34,871 bases of DNA from assembly GCA_012719315.1 (NCBI GenBank), contig JAAYAP010000011.1, positions 1-34,871 on the forward strand, written 5' to 3'. This document shows positions 1 to 7,904 of the stretch, piece after piece (positions within the stretch are counted from its first letter, which is position 1; every line of letters begins with the position of its first letter). Both the position numbers and the translations under genes were made by a program. The notes under the pieces were generated by a model. The model made no database searches and was not told where the DNA came from. It saw only the letters and a program-made list of their open reading frames with translations. This DNA is from Methanobacteriota archaeon (GTDB taxonomy: Archaea; Thermoplasmatota; Thermoplasmata; Methanomassiliicoccales; Methanomethylophilaceae).

Positions 1-464
1 ATCATGTCGTAGGCGGCGGGGTCGATCTTCTCGGGATTGGTGTCCTCGTACCTCAGCACGAGCTTCCCGCCGTAGCGTCTGACGTACTCGTCGTTGAGGA
101 TCGACACCCTGGTGTGGCCGATGTGCAATGGGCCCGAAGGTCCCGGGGCGATGCGCATGACCACCTTCCCCTCCTCGGCGCCCTCCAGGTCCGGGAGGTG
201 GTAGACGCGTTCCTTCTTCTCCCTGACGAGCAGCGAGGCGTCCAGCAGCCTGAGCGCCTCGGTCTGGGCCTCCGGGGCCATCCGGTTGACCTCTCCGACC
301 GCGGCGGCGACCATCTCCGCGACCTCGGCCGTCCTGCCCCTGTATTCGGGGAAGCCTCCGAGCACCTTGCCGATGACCGCCTTGGGGTTGGCGGTGCCTT
401 TGAAGAAGACGGCGTTCTGCAGTGCTAGTTTCCTGATCGTATCCTCGATGGATTCCCCGGACAT
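1..464 (-). CDS. gltX: Glutamyl-tRNA synthetase, archaeal type (N-terminal 154 residues, cut by the window edge)
   Basis: This class I aminoacyl-tRNA synthetase charges tRNA with glutamate in the cytoplasm. In archaea the enzyme also misacylates tRNA-Gln, which GatDE then amidates. The reading begins MSGESIEDTIRKLALQNAV and contains the helical archaeal extension (NPKAVIGKVLGGFPE), followed near residue 130 by PSGPLHIGHTR, which carries the class I HIGH signature. The KMSKS loop and the anticodon-binding domain lie beyond position 1. The ATG at 462-464 was chosen because it sits about 25 bases from a TATA-like GATAAATA and because homology starts there. It is divergent from the ubiD-like gene. 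Seen: the HIGH motif and the archaeal N-terminal region. Inferred: non-discriminating activity. Confidence 0.93.
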   Translation of the reverse strand, partial: MSGESIEDTIRKLALQNAVFFKGTANPKAVIGKVLGGFPEYRGRTAEVAEMVAAAVGEVNRMAPEAQTEALRLLDASLLVREKKERVYHLPDLEGAEEGKVVMRIAPGPSGPLHIGHTRVSILNDEYVRRYGGKLVLRYEDTNPEKIDPAAYDM

Positions 465-485
465 GGTCTCCACATCCTGATCCCC

Positions 486-493
486 GTATTTAT
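486..493 (-). promoter_or_regulatory. TATA-like promoter element for gltX
   Basis: The minus strand reads GATAAATA here, in an AT-rich island within GC-rich sequence. Its centre is about 25 bases upstream of the gltX ATG at 464, the usual archaeal TATA-to-start distance, so the transcript is probably leaderless. Confidence 0.6.
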
Positions 494-572
494 CTTGTAT
501 CCGGCCCGCGGACGGATCCCGCACGCATGCGCCCGCGGATGCCGCGCGGACGTCGCGCGTGCTCCCAACCAC

Positions 573-581
573 AATTATAAA
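573..581 (+). promoter_or_regulatory. TATA-like promoter element for the ubiD-like gene
   Basis: The plus strand reads AATTATAAA in a short AT-rich patch. The expected start point, about 25 bases downstream, falls at or just before the ATG at 605, suggesting a leaderless or very short-leader mRNA covering the ubiD-like and reductase-like genes. Confidence 0.6.
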
Positions 582-604
582 CATCGGCCACGTACGGGGA
601 ACCC

Positions 605-1867
605 ATGTCGCTCAAGGATTTCCTCGGAGAGGATGTTCGCATCATAGACGATTGGATCGATCCCGATTCGGGAGAAGCCACCCGCCGCCTGCACGAAGAC
701 CAGGAGACGACGGTGGTGTTCACCGACCTCAACGGGATGGAGGCCGCCGGCAACGTGTTCTCGACCAGGGAGAAGATCGCCGCCGCGCTGGGCATCGGGG
801 CGGACGACATCATCGCCCGCCTGTCGGACGCCATCGACCGCCCCGTCGCGGTCGAGGAGACGGACGACCCCGTGTTCAGGAGCAGGTCGGTCGCGACCGA
901 CCTGACCGCTCTGCCGATCCCCAAGTACTACCCCGAGGACCGGGGCCGCTACATCACCTCCGGCGTCATCGTCGCCGAGTCCGGCGGCCGGAGGAACATC
1001 TCCTTCCACCGGATGATGGTCATCGACAGGGACAGCCTGGCGGTGCGGTTGGTGCCCAGGCACCTCTACACGATGTTCAGGGAGTCCGAGGAGCGGGGCG
1101 AGGAGCTCAGGATCTCCATCTGCGTGGGTGTGCCCCCCGAGGTCCTGCTGGCCGCGGCGGTCGTGGTCGACTACGGCGTCGACGAGCTGACGATCGCCTC
1201 GGCGCTCAGCATGGCCTGCCGCGGCAGGCCGCTCGCGGTCGGCAGATGCGACAACGGGCTCCTGGTGCCGTCCGACTGCGATTACGTCATGGAGGGCAGG
1301 ATCACCCTGGACAAGGTCGAGGAGGGTCCGTTCGTCGACATCACCGGCACCTACGACGCCGTGCGCATGCAGCCCGTGATCAAAATCGAGAAGACCTGGA
1401 CCGCGCCCGACCCGTGCTTCCACCTGCTGCTCCCCGGCGGCTACGACCACTTCCTGCTGATGGGTCTGCCGCGGGAGCCGATGATCCTGAAGACCGTCAG
1501 GCAGGCGGTCCCCAGGGTCAGGGCCGTCCGCCTCACCGAAGGCGGGTGCTGCTGGCTGAACGGGGTGGTCTCGATCGCCAAGAACAAGGAGGGCGACGGG
1601 GTCAACGCGATCCTGGCGGCCTTCACCGGGCATCCCTCGATGAAGAGCGTGATCGTCGTCGACGAGGACATCGACATCTTCGACGACCGCGAGGTGGAAT
1701 GGGCGGTGGCGACCAGGATGCAGGGCGACCGCATCCTGAGGATACCGGGGGCGGCGGGCTCCTCCCTCGATCCGAGCACCTCGTCGACCACATACAAGGT
1801 CGGATACGATGCGACGCTGCCGATCGGCACGGATATGTTCATGTTCGAGAAGGCGAAGCTGAGATGA
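605..1867 (+). CDS. UbiD-family decarboxylase, candidate anhydromevalonate phosphate decarboxylase
   Basis: The 420-residue protein belongs to the UbiD family of prenylated-FMN-dependent (de)carboxylases. Family features include the N-terminal alpha/beta domain, the central RNISFHRMMVID segment and the MEGRI ... EEGPF stretch (M229-F243), which carries the conserved glutamates of the family. Many archaea use a UbiD homologue of about this length as anhydromevalonate phosphate decarboxylase in the archaeal mevalonate pathway to isoprenoid lipids. That is the most likely role, but sequence reading alone cannot exclude another UbiD substrate. The flavin cofactor requires a UbiX partner, not present here. 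The ATG at 605 follows a TATA element at the expected distance. The stop overlaps the start of the next gene by four bases (ATGA), so the two are translationally coupled. Confidence 0.85.
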   Translation: MSLKDFLGEDVRIIDDWIDPDSGEATRRLHEDQETTVVFTDLNGMEAAGNVFSTREKIAAALGIGADDIIARLSDAIDRPVAVEETDDPVFRSRSVATDLTALPIPKYYPEDRGRYITSGVIVAESGGRRNISFHRMMVIDRDSLAVRLVPRHLYTMFRESEERGEELRISICVGVPPEVLLAAAVVVDYGVDELTIASALSMACRGRPLAVGRCDNGLLVPSDCDYVMEGRITLDKVEEGPFVDITGTYDAVRMQPVIKIEKTWTAPDPCFHLLLPGGYDHFLLMGLPREPMILKTVRQAVPRVRAVRLTEGGCCWLNGVVSIAKNKEGDGVNAILAAFTGHPSMKSVIVVDEDIDIFDDREVEWAVATRMQGDRILRIPGAAGSSLDPSTSSTTYKVGYDATLPIGTDMFMFEKAKLR

Positions 1868-3378
1868 GAGGACGGCGCGAGGGGTTCTGCGCCGCCACCC
1901 GCAGCTTCTACGGCGGCGGCATGAGCGCCAAGGAGTACAAGGGCATCTCCGGGGGCTTCGGCAGCTACTCCCAGAGGGGAGGACGGGCGGGCATGGTCCG
2001 TCTGAGGCTGGCCGGCGGCGTCCTCGACCGGGAGCGGCTGGATTTCATCGTCGACTGCATCGACCGTCACGGCATCGGCAGGGTCCACATGACCGCCTGC
2101 CAATCGCTGCAGCTGCACGACCTCGACGCCGAGGCGGTCTGCGCCATCGTCGGCGAGGCACCCGCCCACGGGATCGACACCTTCGGCGGCGGAGGCGACC
2201 ATCCGCGGAACGTCATGGCCTCGCCGCTGTCCGGCGTCGATCCGGAAGGGTGCTTCGACGTGCTCCCCTACGCGGTCGCGACCGAGCGCTACGTGCTCTC
2301 GCTGGCCGGGAGCATCGACCTGCCGCGGAAGCTGAAGATCGCCTTCGCCGCGTCGCCCGCCAACGACGTGCACGCGACGTTCAGGGACCTGGGGTTCCTG
2401 GCGAGGCCCGACGGCAGGTTCGATGTCCACACGGCCGGCGGCCTCGGGAGGGACCCGCGTCCCGGCCTGCACACGGCCGTGGCGGAGCCGTCCGAGGTCC
2501 TCCTGCACGTGCGGGCGATGATCGACGTCTTCCAGGAGCACGGCGACCGCGGCAACCGGGCGCGGGCACGGACGCGTTTCATCCCCGAGACGCTCGGCGA
2601 GGAACGCTACCGGGAGGCTTACGCCCGGGCTCTGGCGGAAGCCGGACGGGCCGGCGTGCCGCGGATCGGCCCGCCTGCGGAGACCTATGCCCCCGAGGCG
2701 TCGGTCCTCGTCGCCCCGCGCATACGCACGCAGCGGCAGGCGGGCCTGCACAGCGTCTCCTGGCATCCGGTCGGCGGCGATATCGGGCCGGCGATGCTGA
2801 AGCGGTTGCGGGATGCGCTCCGCGGGATGCCCGGGGCGGAGCTGAGGCTCTCCACCGATCAGACGCTGCATATCATCAACTGCGGCCGCGGGGACGCGGA
2901 CACGTTGGCCGGACTGACGGCCGACGGTGCCGCCGATGTTTTCGAGGCCTCGGTCTCGTGCGTGGGCGCAACCGTGTGCCAGATCGGCCTGCGCGATTCG
3001 CGCGCGCTGCTGGAGCGATTGGTCGCGATGTCCAGGCGCAACGCCTTCCCGGACGGGACGCTCCCGCAGGTGCGCATCTCCGGCTGCGGCTCCTCGTGCG
3101 CAGCGCATCAGATCGGGACGATCGGCTTCGTCGGAGTCTCGGCGCGCACTGCCGACGGCGATCCGGTGCCCGCCTACGCGGTGACGGTCGGCGGTTCGAG
3201 ACAGGCCGGGCGCGAATGCTTCGGCAGAACGGTCGGGAGCATACCCGAGGACAGGGTGCCGGCGTTCATGGAGGCCGTCGGCCGAACGGTCATGGCCTCC
3301 GGCAAGGGTTTTGCGGACTGGTATGCCGACGATCCCGACGCGTTCGGGGCGATCGCCTCGGAGTACACGGTCGGATGA
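1864..3378 (+). CDS. Siroheme/4Fe-4S sulfite or nitrite reductase-like protein
   Basis: The 504-residue protein has two nitrite/sulfite reductase ferredoxin-like half-domains: an early SGGFGSYSQRGG stretch, and a second repeat starting near GLHSVSWHPVGGDIG. They are followed by the siroheme-4Fe4S cysteine motif C366-x5-C372 and C408-x3-C412 (CVGATVC and CGSSC). All four cluster ligands are present, so it should be a real hemoprotein. The family reduces sulfite to sulfide or nitrite to ammonia; methanogens have several such proteins of uncertain substrate. No electron-donor domain is fused and no siroheme-synthesis gene is nearby. The chosen ATG overlaps the ubiD-like stop (ATGA). A second in-frame ATG at 1921 (MSAKEYKGI) is a possible alternative, since the first 19 residues are not clearly conserved. 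Confidence 0.85.
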   Translation: MRGRREGFCAATRSFYGGGMSAKEYKGISGGFGSYSQRGGRAGMVRLRLAGGVLDRERLDFIVDCIDRHGIGRVHMTACQSLQLHDLDAEAVCAIVGEAPAHGIDTFGGGGDHPRNVMASPLSGVDPEGCFDVLPYAVATERYVLSLAGSIDLPRKLKIAFAASPANDVHATFRDLGFLARPDGRFDVHTAGGLGRDPRPGLHTAVAEPSEVLLHVRAMIDVFQEHGDRGNRARARTRFIPETLGEERYREAYARALAEAGRAGVPRIGPPAETYAPEASVLVAPRIRTQRQAGLHSVSWHPVGGDIGPAMLKRLRDALRGMPGAELRLSTDQTLHIINCGRGDADTLAGLTADGAADVFEASVSCVGATVCQIGLRDSRALLERLVAMSRRNAFPDGTLPQVRISGCGSSCAAHQIGTIGFVGVSARTADGDPVPAYAVTVGGSRQAGRECFGRTVGSIPEDRVPAFMEAVGRTVMASGKGFADWYADDPDAFGAIASEYTVG

Positions 3379-3429
3379 CGGCTTCTGCCAGATCCGTCGT
3401 CTGAGGCGCACGCGCCCCGGAGGTCCGTT

Positions 3430-4737
3430 TCAGTCCCACCAGCGTCCGCCGCGGCGGTCGATGGTCTCGTTCCGGTCGGGGCCGATGCTCACGATGTCCG
3501 CGGGCACCTTCAGGAAGTCCTCGACGTACTCGATGTATCCGCGCATCTCGGCGGGCAGGGCGTCGTAGCCCTCCCTGACGACGGCCTCGGTGTCGTTCCA
3601 TGACTTCCAGCCTTTCATCGTCTTGTAGACGGGTTCGGCCCGCTGCATGCGGGAGATCGACGCCGGCAGGTGCTCGACGGTCTCGCCGTCGATCCTGTAG
3701 GCAGTGCACACCGGTATCTCCTCGTAATCGTTGAGCACGTCGAGCTTGGTCATCGCCAACGAGGTGAAGCCGCACATCCGCGTGGCGTGCTCGGCGACCA
3801 CGAGGTCGAGCCAGCCGCATCTGCGGCTCCTGCCGGTGGTGACGCCGATCTCGCCGCCTTTGACCTGCAGCCTCCGCTCCTCCTCGCCCTGCAGGCCGGT
3901 GACGAACGGCCCCTCGCCCACACGGGTGGTGTAGGCCTTGAGGCAGCCGATCACCTGTCCGATCCGGTTCGGGGCGACCCCCGCGCCGGTGCAGATGCCG
4001 CCGCCGCAGGTGGCGGAGGAGGTCACATAGGGATAGGTGCCGTGGTCGATGTCGAGCATCGCCCCCTGGGCACCTTCGAAAAGCACGTTGTCGCCCGCAT
4101 CCAGGGCGTCGTTGATCAGGACCGAGGTGTCGCAGATGCGGTCGCCGACCGCCTCCTTCCACCCCATCATCTTCGCGAAGAGCGATTCGACCGTGCACCC
4201 GCACCGCTCCCCGCCGAGCATCCCCAGGAGGTCGTTCTTGTAGCCGATCAGGAAGCGTATCTTCTCCTTCAGCAGATCCTCTTCGAGCAGGTCCCCGGCC
4301 CGGAACCCGATCCGGGCCATCTTGTCCTGGTAGGCGGGCCCGATGCCCTTCTTGGTCGTGCCCACCACGCCTTTGCCGCGGTAGGCCTCCTCGGCGCCGT
4401 CCAGCTTCTTGTGGTAGTTCATGATCAGATGGGCGCGGTCGGAGATCCTCAGGCCGTCGATGTTGCATCCGTTCTCCAGGACATGCTCCACCTCGACGAG
4501 CAGCTCCTCCATGTTGACGACGACGCCGTTGCCGATGACGGCGAGCTTGCCCGGCCTGACCACGCCCGACGGCAGCCCGTGGAGCTTGAACACCCGGTCG
4601 CCGACGATGATGGTGTGACCGGCGTTGTTACCGCCCTGGAACCGGACCACCATGTCCGCTTCCCCGCTGAGATAATCGGTTATCTTCCCTTTACCCTCGT
4701 CGCCCCACTGGGCACCAATGATTGCAAGGCTCGGCAT
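3430..4737 (-). CDS. purA: Adenylosuccinate synthetase
   Basis: This 435-residue enzyme joins IMP and aspartate with GTP to make adenylosuccinate, the first committed step from IMP to AMP. The N-terminus carries the GDEGKGK phosphate-binding loop (residues 12-18) and GGNNAGHT near residue 35. Further family motifs follow: GTTKKGIGPAYQDK, FEGAQGAMLDIDHGTYPYVTSS, TRVGEGPFVT, and the RRCGWLD segment. Length is normal for a full enzyme. The ATG at 4735-4737 is preceded by an AGGTGG ribosome-binding site at 4742-4747 and a TATA-like element at 4771-4780. It lies downstream of trm1 on the same strand but appears to have its own promoter. The gene converges on the reductase-like gene, 51 bases away. 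Confidence 0.97.
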   Translation of the reverse strand: MPSLAIIGAQWGDEGKGKITDYLSGEADMVVRFQGGNNAGHTIIVGDRVFKLHGLPSGVVRPGKLAVIGNGVVVNMEELLVEVEHVLENGCNIDGLRISDRAHLIMNYHKKLDGAEEAYRGKGVVGTTKKGIGPAYQDKMARIGFRAGDLLEEDLLKEKIRFLIGYKNDLLGMLGGERCGCTVESLFAKMMGWKEAVGDRICDTSVLINDALDAGDNVLFEGAQGAMLDIDHGTYPYVTSSATCGGGICTGAGVAPNRIGQVIGCLKAYTTRVGEGPFVTGLQGEEERRLQVKGGEIGVTTGRSRRCGWLDLVVAEHATRMCGFTSLAMTKLDVLNDYEEIPVCTAYRIDGETVEHLPASISRMQRAEPVYKTMKGWKSWNDTEAVVREGYDALPAEMRGYIEYVEDFLKVPADIVSIGPDRNETIDRRGGRWWD

Positions 4738-4770
4738 GGATCCACCTGCCGGCTACCAGTCCGTCGATGT

Positions 4771-4780
4771 CTATAAACGT
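4771..4780 (-). promoter_or_regulatory. TATA-like promoter element for purA
   Basis: The minus strand reads ACGTTTATAG just after the trm1 stop codon (4783-4785). The expected start point is near 4750, giving a leader of about 13 bases that contains the AGGTGG site. Confidence 0.5.
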
Positions 4781-4782
4781 TA

Positions 4783-5892
4783 TCACCCGCGGCGGACCGA
4801 TCCGGGGCTGACCGACGCGTAGACGGACTTGACCTCGGCCGCGGTCAGGTCGGTCTTGAACGCGGTCGGCGAGACGTGCGTCCGCGATGCCCGTCCGTGC
4901 TCGCGGAGCGCGTCGATCAGCTCCCCGAGCTTGGGCGGGGAGAGCTTCAGATGCGAGGAGAGCTCGCTCAGGTCGTAATGGAAGGCCTCGTCCAGCTCCT
5001 CGTTCCAGATGTCCAGCGTCTTGGCGCAGCGCCGTTCCGCGGCCATGCCGTCCGCGGCCATGCGCGCCACGGCCCCGCGGTCGTGGAGCGGGCCCATCCA
5101 GAACGGGCCCAGTCCGTGCGTGCCGTCGCAGGTGCGCGAGAACGAGCGTTCCAGCGTGGCGGCGTCGTAGGACATGTAGCCGAGGCGGTCCAGGGTCCGG
5201 TCGGCCGCCGCCGCCCCCTCGGTCACCTGCACATAGGTCCTGAAGTAGTGGTCGGCGTAGAACGAGAGCAGCGGCTTCATGCCGCGGTCGGCTTTGGCGA
5301 GCTCGCCGGCGACCGTGCACATCAGTATGCGCAGCCCGCCCTCGTGGCAGAGGTGGCCCCTGACCGGCTCCGACCGGTACCTGCGCCTGCACTTGGCGGC
5401 GTGCGCCCCGGCCAGGGGCGCGGTGTCGGTGGCGGTGATCGCCAGGATCCCCTGCCGGCGGCAGCCGCGGATCGCCGATTGGATGAAAGGCACGGGCGAG
5501 CCGAACGGATCGATGTCGACGTAGTCGTAGGACTCCTCGCTCAGGAGCGAATGCATGTTCCGGTTGACCGCCCTGCAGTCGGCGAGCCGGTTGAGCTCGA
5601 TGTTCGCCTCGATGTACGGCATGGCGGCGGGGTTGATGTCGTTGGCCGTGACCCGGGTGCCGGGCACCTCGTTGGCGATGCGCGCCGCCCGTGCTCCGGT
5701 GGCGGTCATGGCGTCGCAGACGGTCATCCCCGCGTGCCCGACGGCACGCAGGAGCATCACGCCGACATCGCGGTTGAATGCCATCTGCTCGTTGAAGAAG
5801 ACGTCGCCGCCCCTGGTGCCGGGTCCGCGGAGGGAGCGGTTCTCGGGGACCGCCAGAACAGTGGAGCCCTCGATGATGGTGGTCGCGGTCAT
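4783..5892 (-). CDS. trm1: tRNA (guanine26-N2)-dimethyltransferase Trm1
   Basis: This 369-residue S-adenosylmethionine-dependent enzyme methylates G26 of tRNA to m2,2G. Family motifs are clear: VFFNEQMAFNRDVGV near the N-terminus, the SAM-binding DAMTATGARAARIANE, the catalytic-loop DIDPFGSPVPF, TATDTAPLAG, and the C-terminal winged-helix-like region. The zinc-binding Cys-x2-Cys usually present after the LGY segment in archaeal Trm1 is replaced by GYMSYDAATLERS, and only one nearby cysteine (RTCDGT) remains. The ATG overlaps the stop of the THEP1-like gene by four bases, so the two are co-transcribed and coupled. Two stop codons in a row (TGA TAA) end the gene. Confidence 0.93.
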   Translation of the reverse strand: MTATTIIEGSTVLAVPENRSLRGPGTRGGDVFFNEQMAFNRDVGVMLLRAVGHAGMTVCDAMTATGARAARIANEVPGTRVTANDINPAAMPYIEANIELNRLADCRAVNRNMHSLLSEESYDYVDIDPFGSPVPFIQSAIRGCRRQGILAITATDTAPLAGAHAAKCRRRYRSEPVRGHLCHEGGLRILMCTVAGELAKADRGMKPLLSFYADHYFRTYVQVTEGAAAADRTLDRLGYMSYDAATLERSFSRTCDGTHGLGPFWMGPLHDRGAVARMAADGMAAERRCAKTLDIWNEELDEAFHYDLSELSSHLKLSPPKLGELIDALREHGRASRTHVSPTAFKTDLTAAEVKSVYASVSPGSVRRG

Positions 5893-6437
5893 CAGGCGTT
5901 TTCACCGTGCATCAGGCGGATGATCTTGTACGGGAGGAGGTTCCGGTTGGTCGGTGTGACCTCGAGGATGCGGACGTCGTCCCGTCTCCGGATATCCTGC
6001 AGCAGGGGGTTCCTCGATTTCTTATGCAGCGTCAGGATCATCGGCTTGTTGCGCTCCAGAGCCCATTTGACGGTATCGACGAACAGCTGGCTCTCGACCT
6101 CGATCTTGCCGATCTCGTCGATGACCACGATATCGCATTCCTCGCACGCCTGCCGGATGGCTGCGATGCCGACCTCCTCGAACCTGTCGAGGTCGACGCC
6201 GATCCGGCCGATCATGATCTTGCTCTCGGTCTCCTGGTCGGCGAAGGACTGCGATTCCCCGGTGAGTATGTTCCTGACGGTGAAGCCGATCTTGCGCCTG
6301 CCGTCGGTGACGGGCTCGTTGATCATGCCGCCCACGGTGTGGCCGCCGTCCCTGAGCATCTCTATGACACGCATCAACGTGTATGTCTTACCGGAACCGG
6401 GCAAGCCGGTTATGCCAATCTTGATATCGCTGACCAT
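5892..6437 (-). CDS. THEP1-type nucleoside-triphosphatase
   Basis: This 181-residue P-loop protein matches the archaeal THEP1/NTPase family, whose biochemically studied members hydrolyse NTPs slowly but whose cellular role is unclear. The Walker A motif is GLPGSGKT (residues 11-18) and the Walker B is VVIDEIGKIE (D107, E108). Family spacing and the HKKSRNPLL segment after Walker B also fit. Length is normal for the family. It is the first gene of a coupled pair with trm1, its stop overlapping the trm1 start. A role linked to tRNA or RNA metabolism is only suggested by that context. The ATG at 6435-6437 follows a TATA-like element at 6482-6491, with an estimated 24-base leader. Confidence 0.88.
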   Translation of the reverse strand: MVSDIKIGITGLPGSGKTYTLMRVIEMLRDGGHTVGGMINEPVTDGRRKIGFTVRNILTGESQSFADQETESKIMIGRIGVDLDRFEEVGIAAIRQACEECDIVVIDEIGKIEVESQLFVDTVKWALERNKPMILTLHKKSRNPLLQDIRRRDDVRILEVTPTNRNLLPYKIIRLMHGENA

Positions 6438-6481
6438 GATAATCGCTTGAACACAAATTGCGTTCCTGAATATGGTTAAGA

Positions 6482-6491
6482 CTATATATCG
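6482..6491 (-). promoter_or_regulatory. TATA-like promoter element for the THEP1-trm1 operon
   Basis: The minus strand contains GATATATAGT immediately downstream of the mptD stop at 6498. It lies in the only AT-rich stretch between the two genes, so THEP1-trm1 is probably transcribed separately from mptD. Confidence 0.5.
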
Positions 6492-6497
6492 ATTTGT

Positions 6498-6881
6498 TCA
6501 GAATCCGGTCTTGATGTCCGAAATGTACATGAGCGGGTAGTTGAGGTCCCGGTTGAAGCGCATCTCGGCGGTGACGACCACGTCCTCGATGCGTATCCTC
6601 AGCACGACGTCCAGCATCTCGCCGGTCAGCGAGCAGTAGGAGTACTCGTCCTTCTTGGCGACGAACCCGCTCCGGTCGATGCGGACCCTGACGTCCTTGA
6701 CATAAGGTTGGACCAGGACCCCGCTCTCGATCGACCGCTCCAGGTCCTCGACGCTGTCGGCGTTGACGGGCACGCCCACGAACTGATGGTAGATGGTGCC
6801 CATCTTGATCCCGGCCTCGAACAGCGCCCGCTCCCTCACACTGCAGCCGAACATCCCGGCCGCACGCTCCTCCCGGTTCAT
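6498..6881 (-). CDS. mptD: Dihydroneopterin aldolase, archaeal MptD family
   Basis: This 127-residue protein matches the small archaeal MptD family (formerly DUF372). MptD converts 7,8-dihydroneopterin to 6-hydroxymethyl-7,8-dihydropterin plus glycolaldehyde on the way to tetrahydromethanopterin or folate. Recognisable family segments are RALFEAGIKMGTIYHQFVG near residues 18-36 and SYCSLTGEMLDV near residues 80-92, followed by LNYPLMYISDI at the C-terminus. Length is as expected. The ATG at 6881 lies about 25 bases from a TATA-like element shared with the divergent nadA gene, so it may be leaderless. An internal ATG at 6854, preceded by GGGAGGAG, is a weaker alternative. No other pterin genes are in the window. 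Confidence 0.85.
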   Translation of the reverse strand: MNREERAAGMFGCSVRERALFEAGIKMGTIYHQFVGVPVNADSVEDLERSIESGVLVQPYVKDVRVRIDRSGFVAKKDEYSYCSLTGEMLDVVLRIRIEDVVVTAEMRFNRDLNYPLMYISDIKTGF

Positions 6882-6927
6882 GGTATGGCGTAGATGGGCG
6901 GAACATTTAAAGAATATGCGCCATACC
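6882..6927. promoter_or_regulatory. Shared divergent promoter of mptD and nadA with flanking 9-bp inverted repeat
   Basis: An AT-rich core, CATTTAAAG at about 6904-6912, can serve as TATA box in both directions: the mptD ATG (6881) and the nadA ATG (6935) lie about 24-27 bases to each side. It is bracketed by a perfect inverted repeat, GGTATGGCG at 6882-6890 and CGCCATACC at 6919-6927, whose axis (6904.5) falls within the TATA core. Each arm lies near the predicted start point of one gene. The repeat and its geometry are seen directly; operator function is inferred. Confidence 0.55.
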
Positions 6928-6934
6928 GAGACCC

Positions 6935-7837
6935 ATGGGATCTGTAGAGGATCGGATTCGCAGGTTGAAGGCCGAGAGGAACGCGGTCATCCTGGCGCAC
7001 AACTACACCACGGCCGCGGTGCAGGAGCTCGCCGATTTCGTCGGCGATTCGCTCGGGCTCGCCCAGATGGCCGCGGCGACCGATGCCGACGTCATCGTCT
7101 TCTGCGGCGTGTCGTTCATGGGCGAGACCGCCAAGATACTCTGCCCGGGCAAGGAGGTGCTCCTGCCCGAGCCCGAGGCGCACTGCCCCATGGCTTCGAT
7201 GTGCACCGCCGAGCAGATCCGTCAGATGCGGGCGCGCCGTCCCGGCCACGCGGTGGTCGGCTACGTCAACAGCACCGCTTCGTCCAAGACCGAGATGGAC
7301 ATCTGCTGCACCTCGTCCAACGCCGTCGAGGTGGTGGCCAACCTCGATGCCGACAAGGTGATCTTCGTCCCCGACCTCAACCTGGGGGCGTACGTCGCCT
7401 CCAAGGTCGGCAAGGAGGTGGTCCTGTGGGACGGCTTCTGCCCGATCCACCACGCCATCACCGTCAGGCAGGTGCGGGCGCTCGCGGAGAGGTTCCCGGA
7501 CGCTCCCGTCCTGGCCCATCCCGAATGCCGGGCCGACGTCCTCGCCGAGGCCGACTTCATCGGCTCGACCGAGGGGATCCTCAACGAGGCCAAGGCCTCC
7601 GACGCCGTCGATTTCATCATCCTCACCGAGGTCGGCATGGGCCACCGGCTCGAGCGCGAATGCCCCGGCAAGCGCTTCCACTTCCCCGAGCAGGCGGTCT
7701 GCACGGCGATGAAGATGATCGACCCCGAATCGGTGCTGCACGTGCTGGAGACCGGGGAGAACCGCGTGGTCCTGCCCGACGACGTCATGAAGCGCGCCTA
7801 CAAACCGGTCAAGAGGATGACCGAGAACGGCATCTGA
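6935..7837 (+). CDS. nadA: Quinolinate synthase
   Basis: This 300-residue 4Fe-4S enzyme condenses iminoaspartate with dihydroxyacetone phosphate to make quinolinate, the precursor of the NAD ring. Family motifs are LAHNYTTAAVQELADFVGDS, the three likely cluster cysteines C84 (AHCPMA), C169 (GFCPIHH) and C256 (AVCTAM), plus DICCTSSNAV and AHPECR. The compact three-domain length is typical of the archaeal/Thermotoga type. The usual partners nadB or aspartate dehydrogenase and nadC are not adjacent. The ATG at 6935 is about 26 bases from the TATA core shared with mptD. Confidence 0.97.
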   Translation: MGSVEDRIRRLKAERNAVILAHNYTTAAVQELADFVGDSLGLAQMAAATDADVIVFCGVSFMGETAKILCPGKEVLLPEPEAHCPMASMCTAEQIRQMRARRPGHAVVGYVNSTASSKTEMDICCTSSNAVEVVANLDADKVIFVPDLNLGAYVASKVGKEVVLWDGFCPIHHAITVRQVRALAERFPDAPVLAHPECRADVLAEADFIGSTEGILNEAKASDAVDFIILTEVGMGHRLERECPGKRFHFPEQAVCTAMKMIDPESVLHVLETGENRVVLPDDVMKRAYKPVKRMTENGI

Positions 7838-7859
7838 GGCACCGGGCCGCGGACAAAGG

Positions 7860-7867
7860 CTTATAGC
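7860..7867 (+). promoter_or_regulatory. TATA-like promoter element for trkA-trkH
   Basis: CTTATAGC lies in the 67-base gap after nadA. The predicted start near 7889 would give a leader of about 16 bases with a GGAAGG site before the trkA ATG at 7905. Confidence 0.5.
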
Positions 7868-7904
7868 GTCACCCATCCATCGGATTGCGGGAAGGCGTTC
7901 GCTG

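Noticed and set aside
559-1863. In-frame upstream extension of the reductase-like protein through the ubiD-like gene
   Set aside because: The extension is Arg/Gly-rich shadow sequence; conserved reductase sequence starts after the ATG at 1864.
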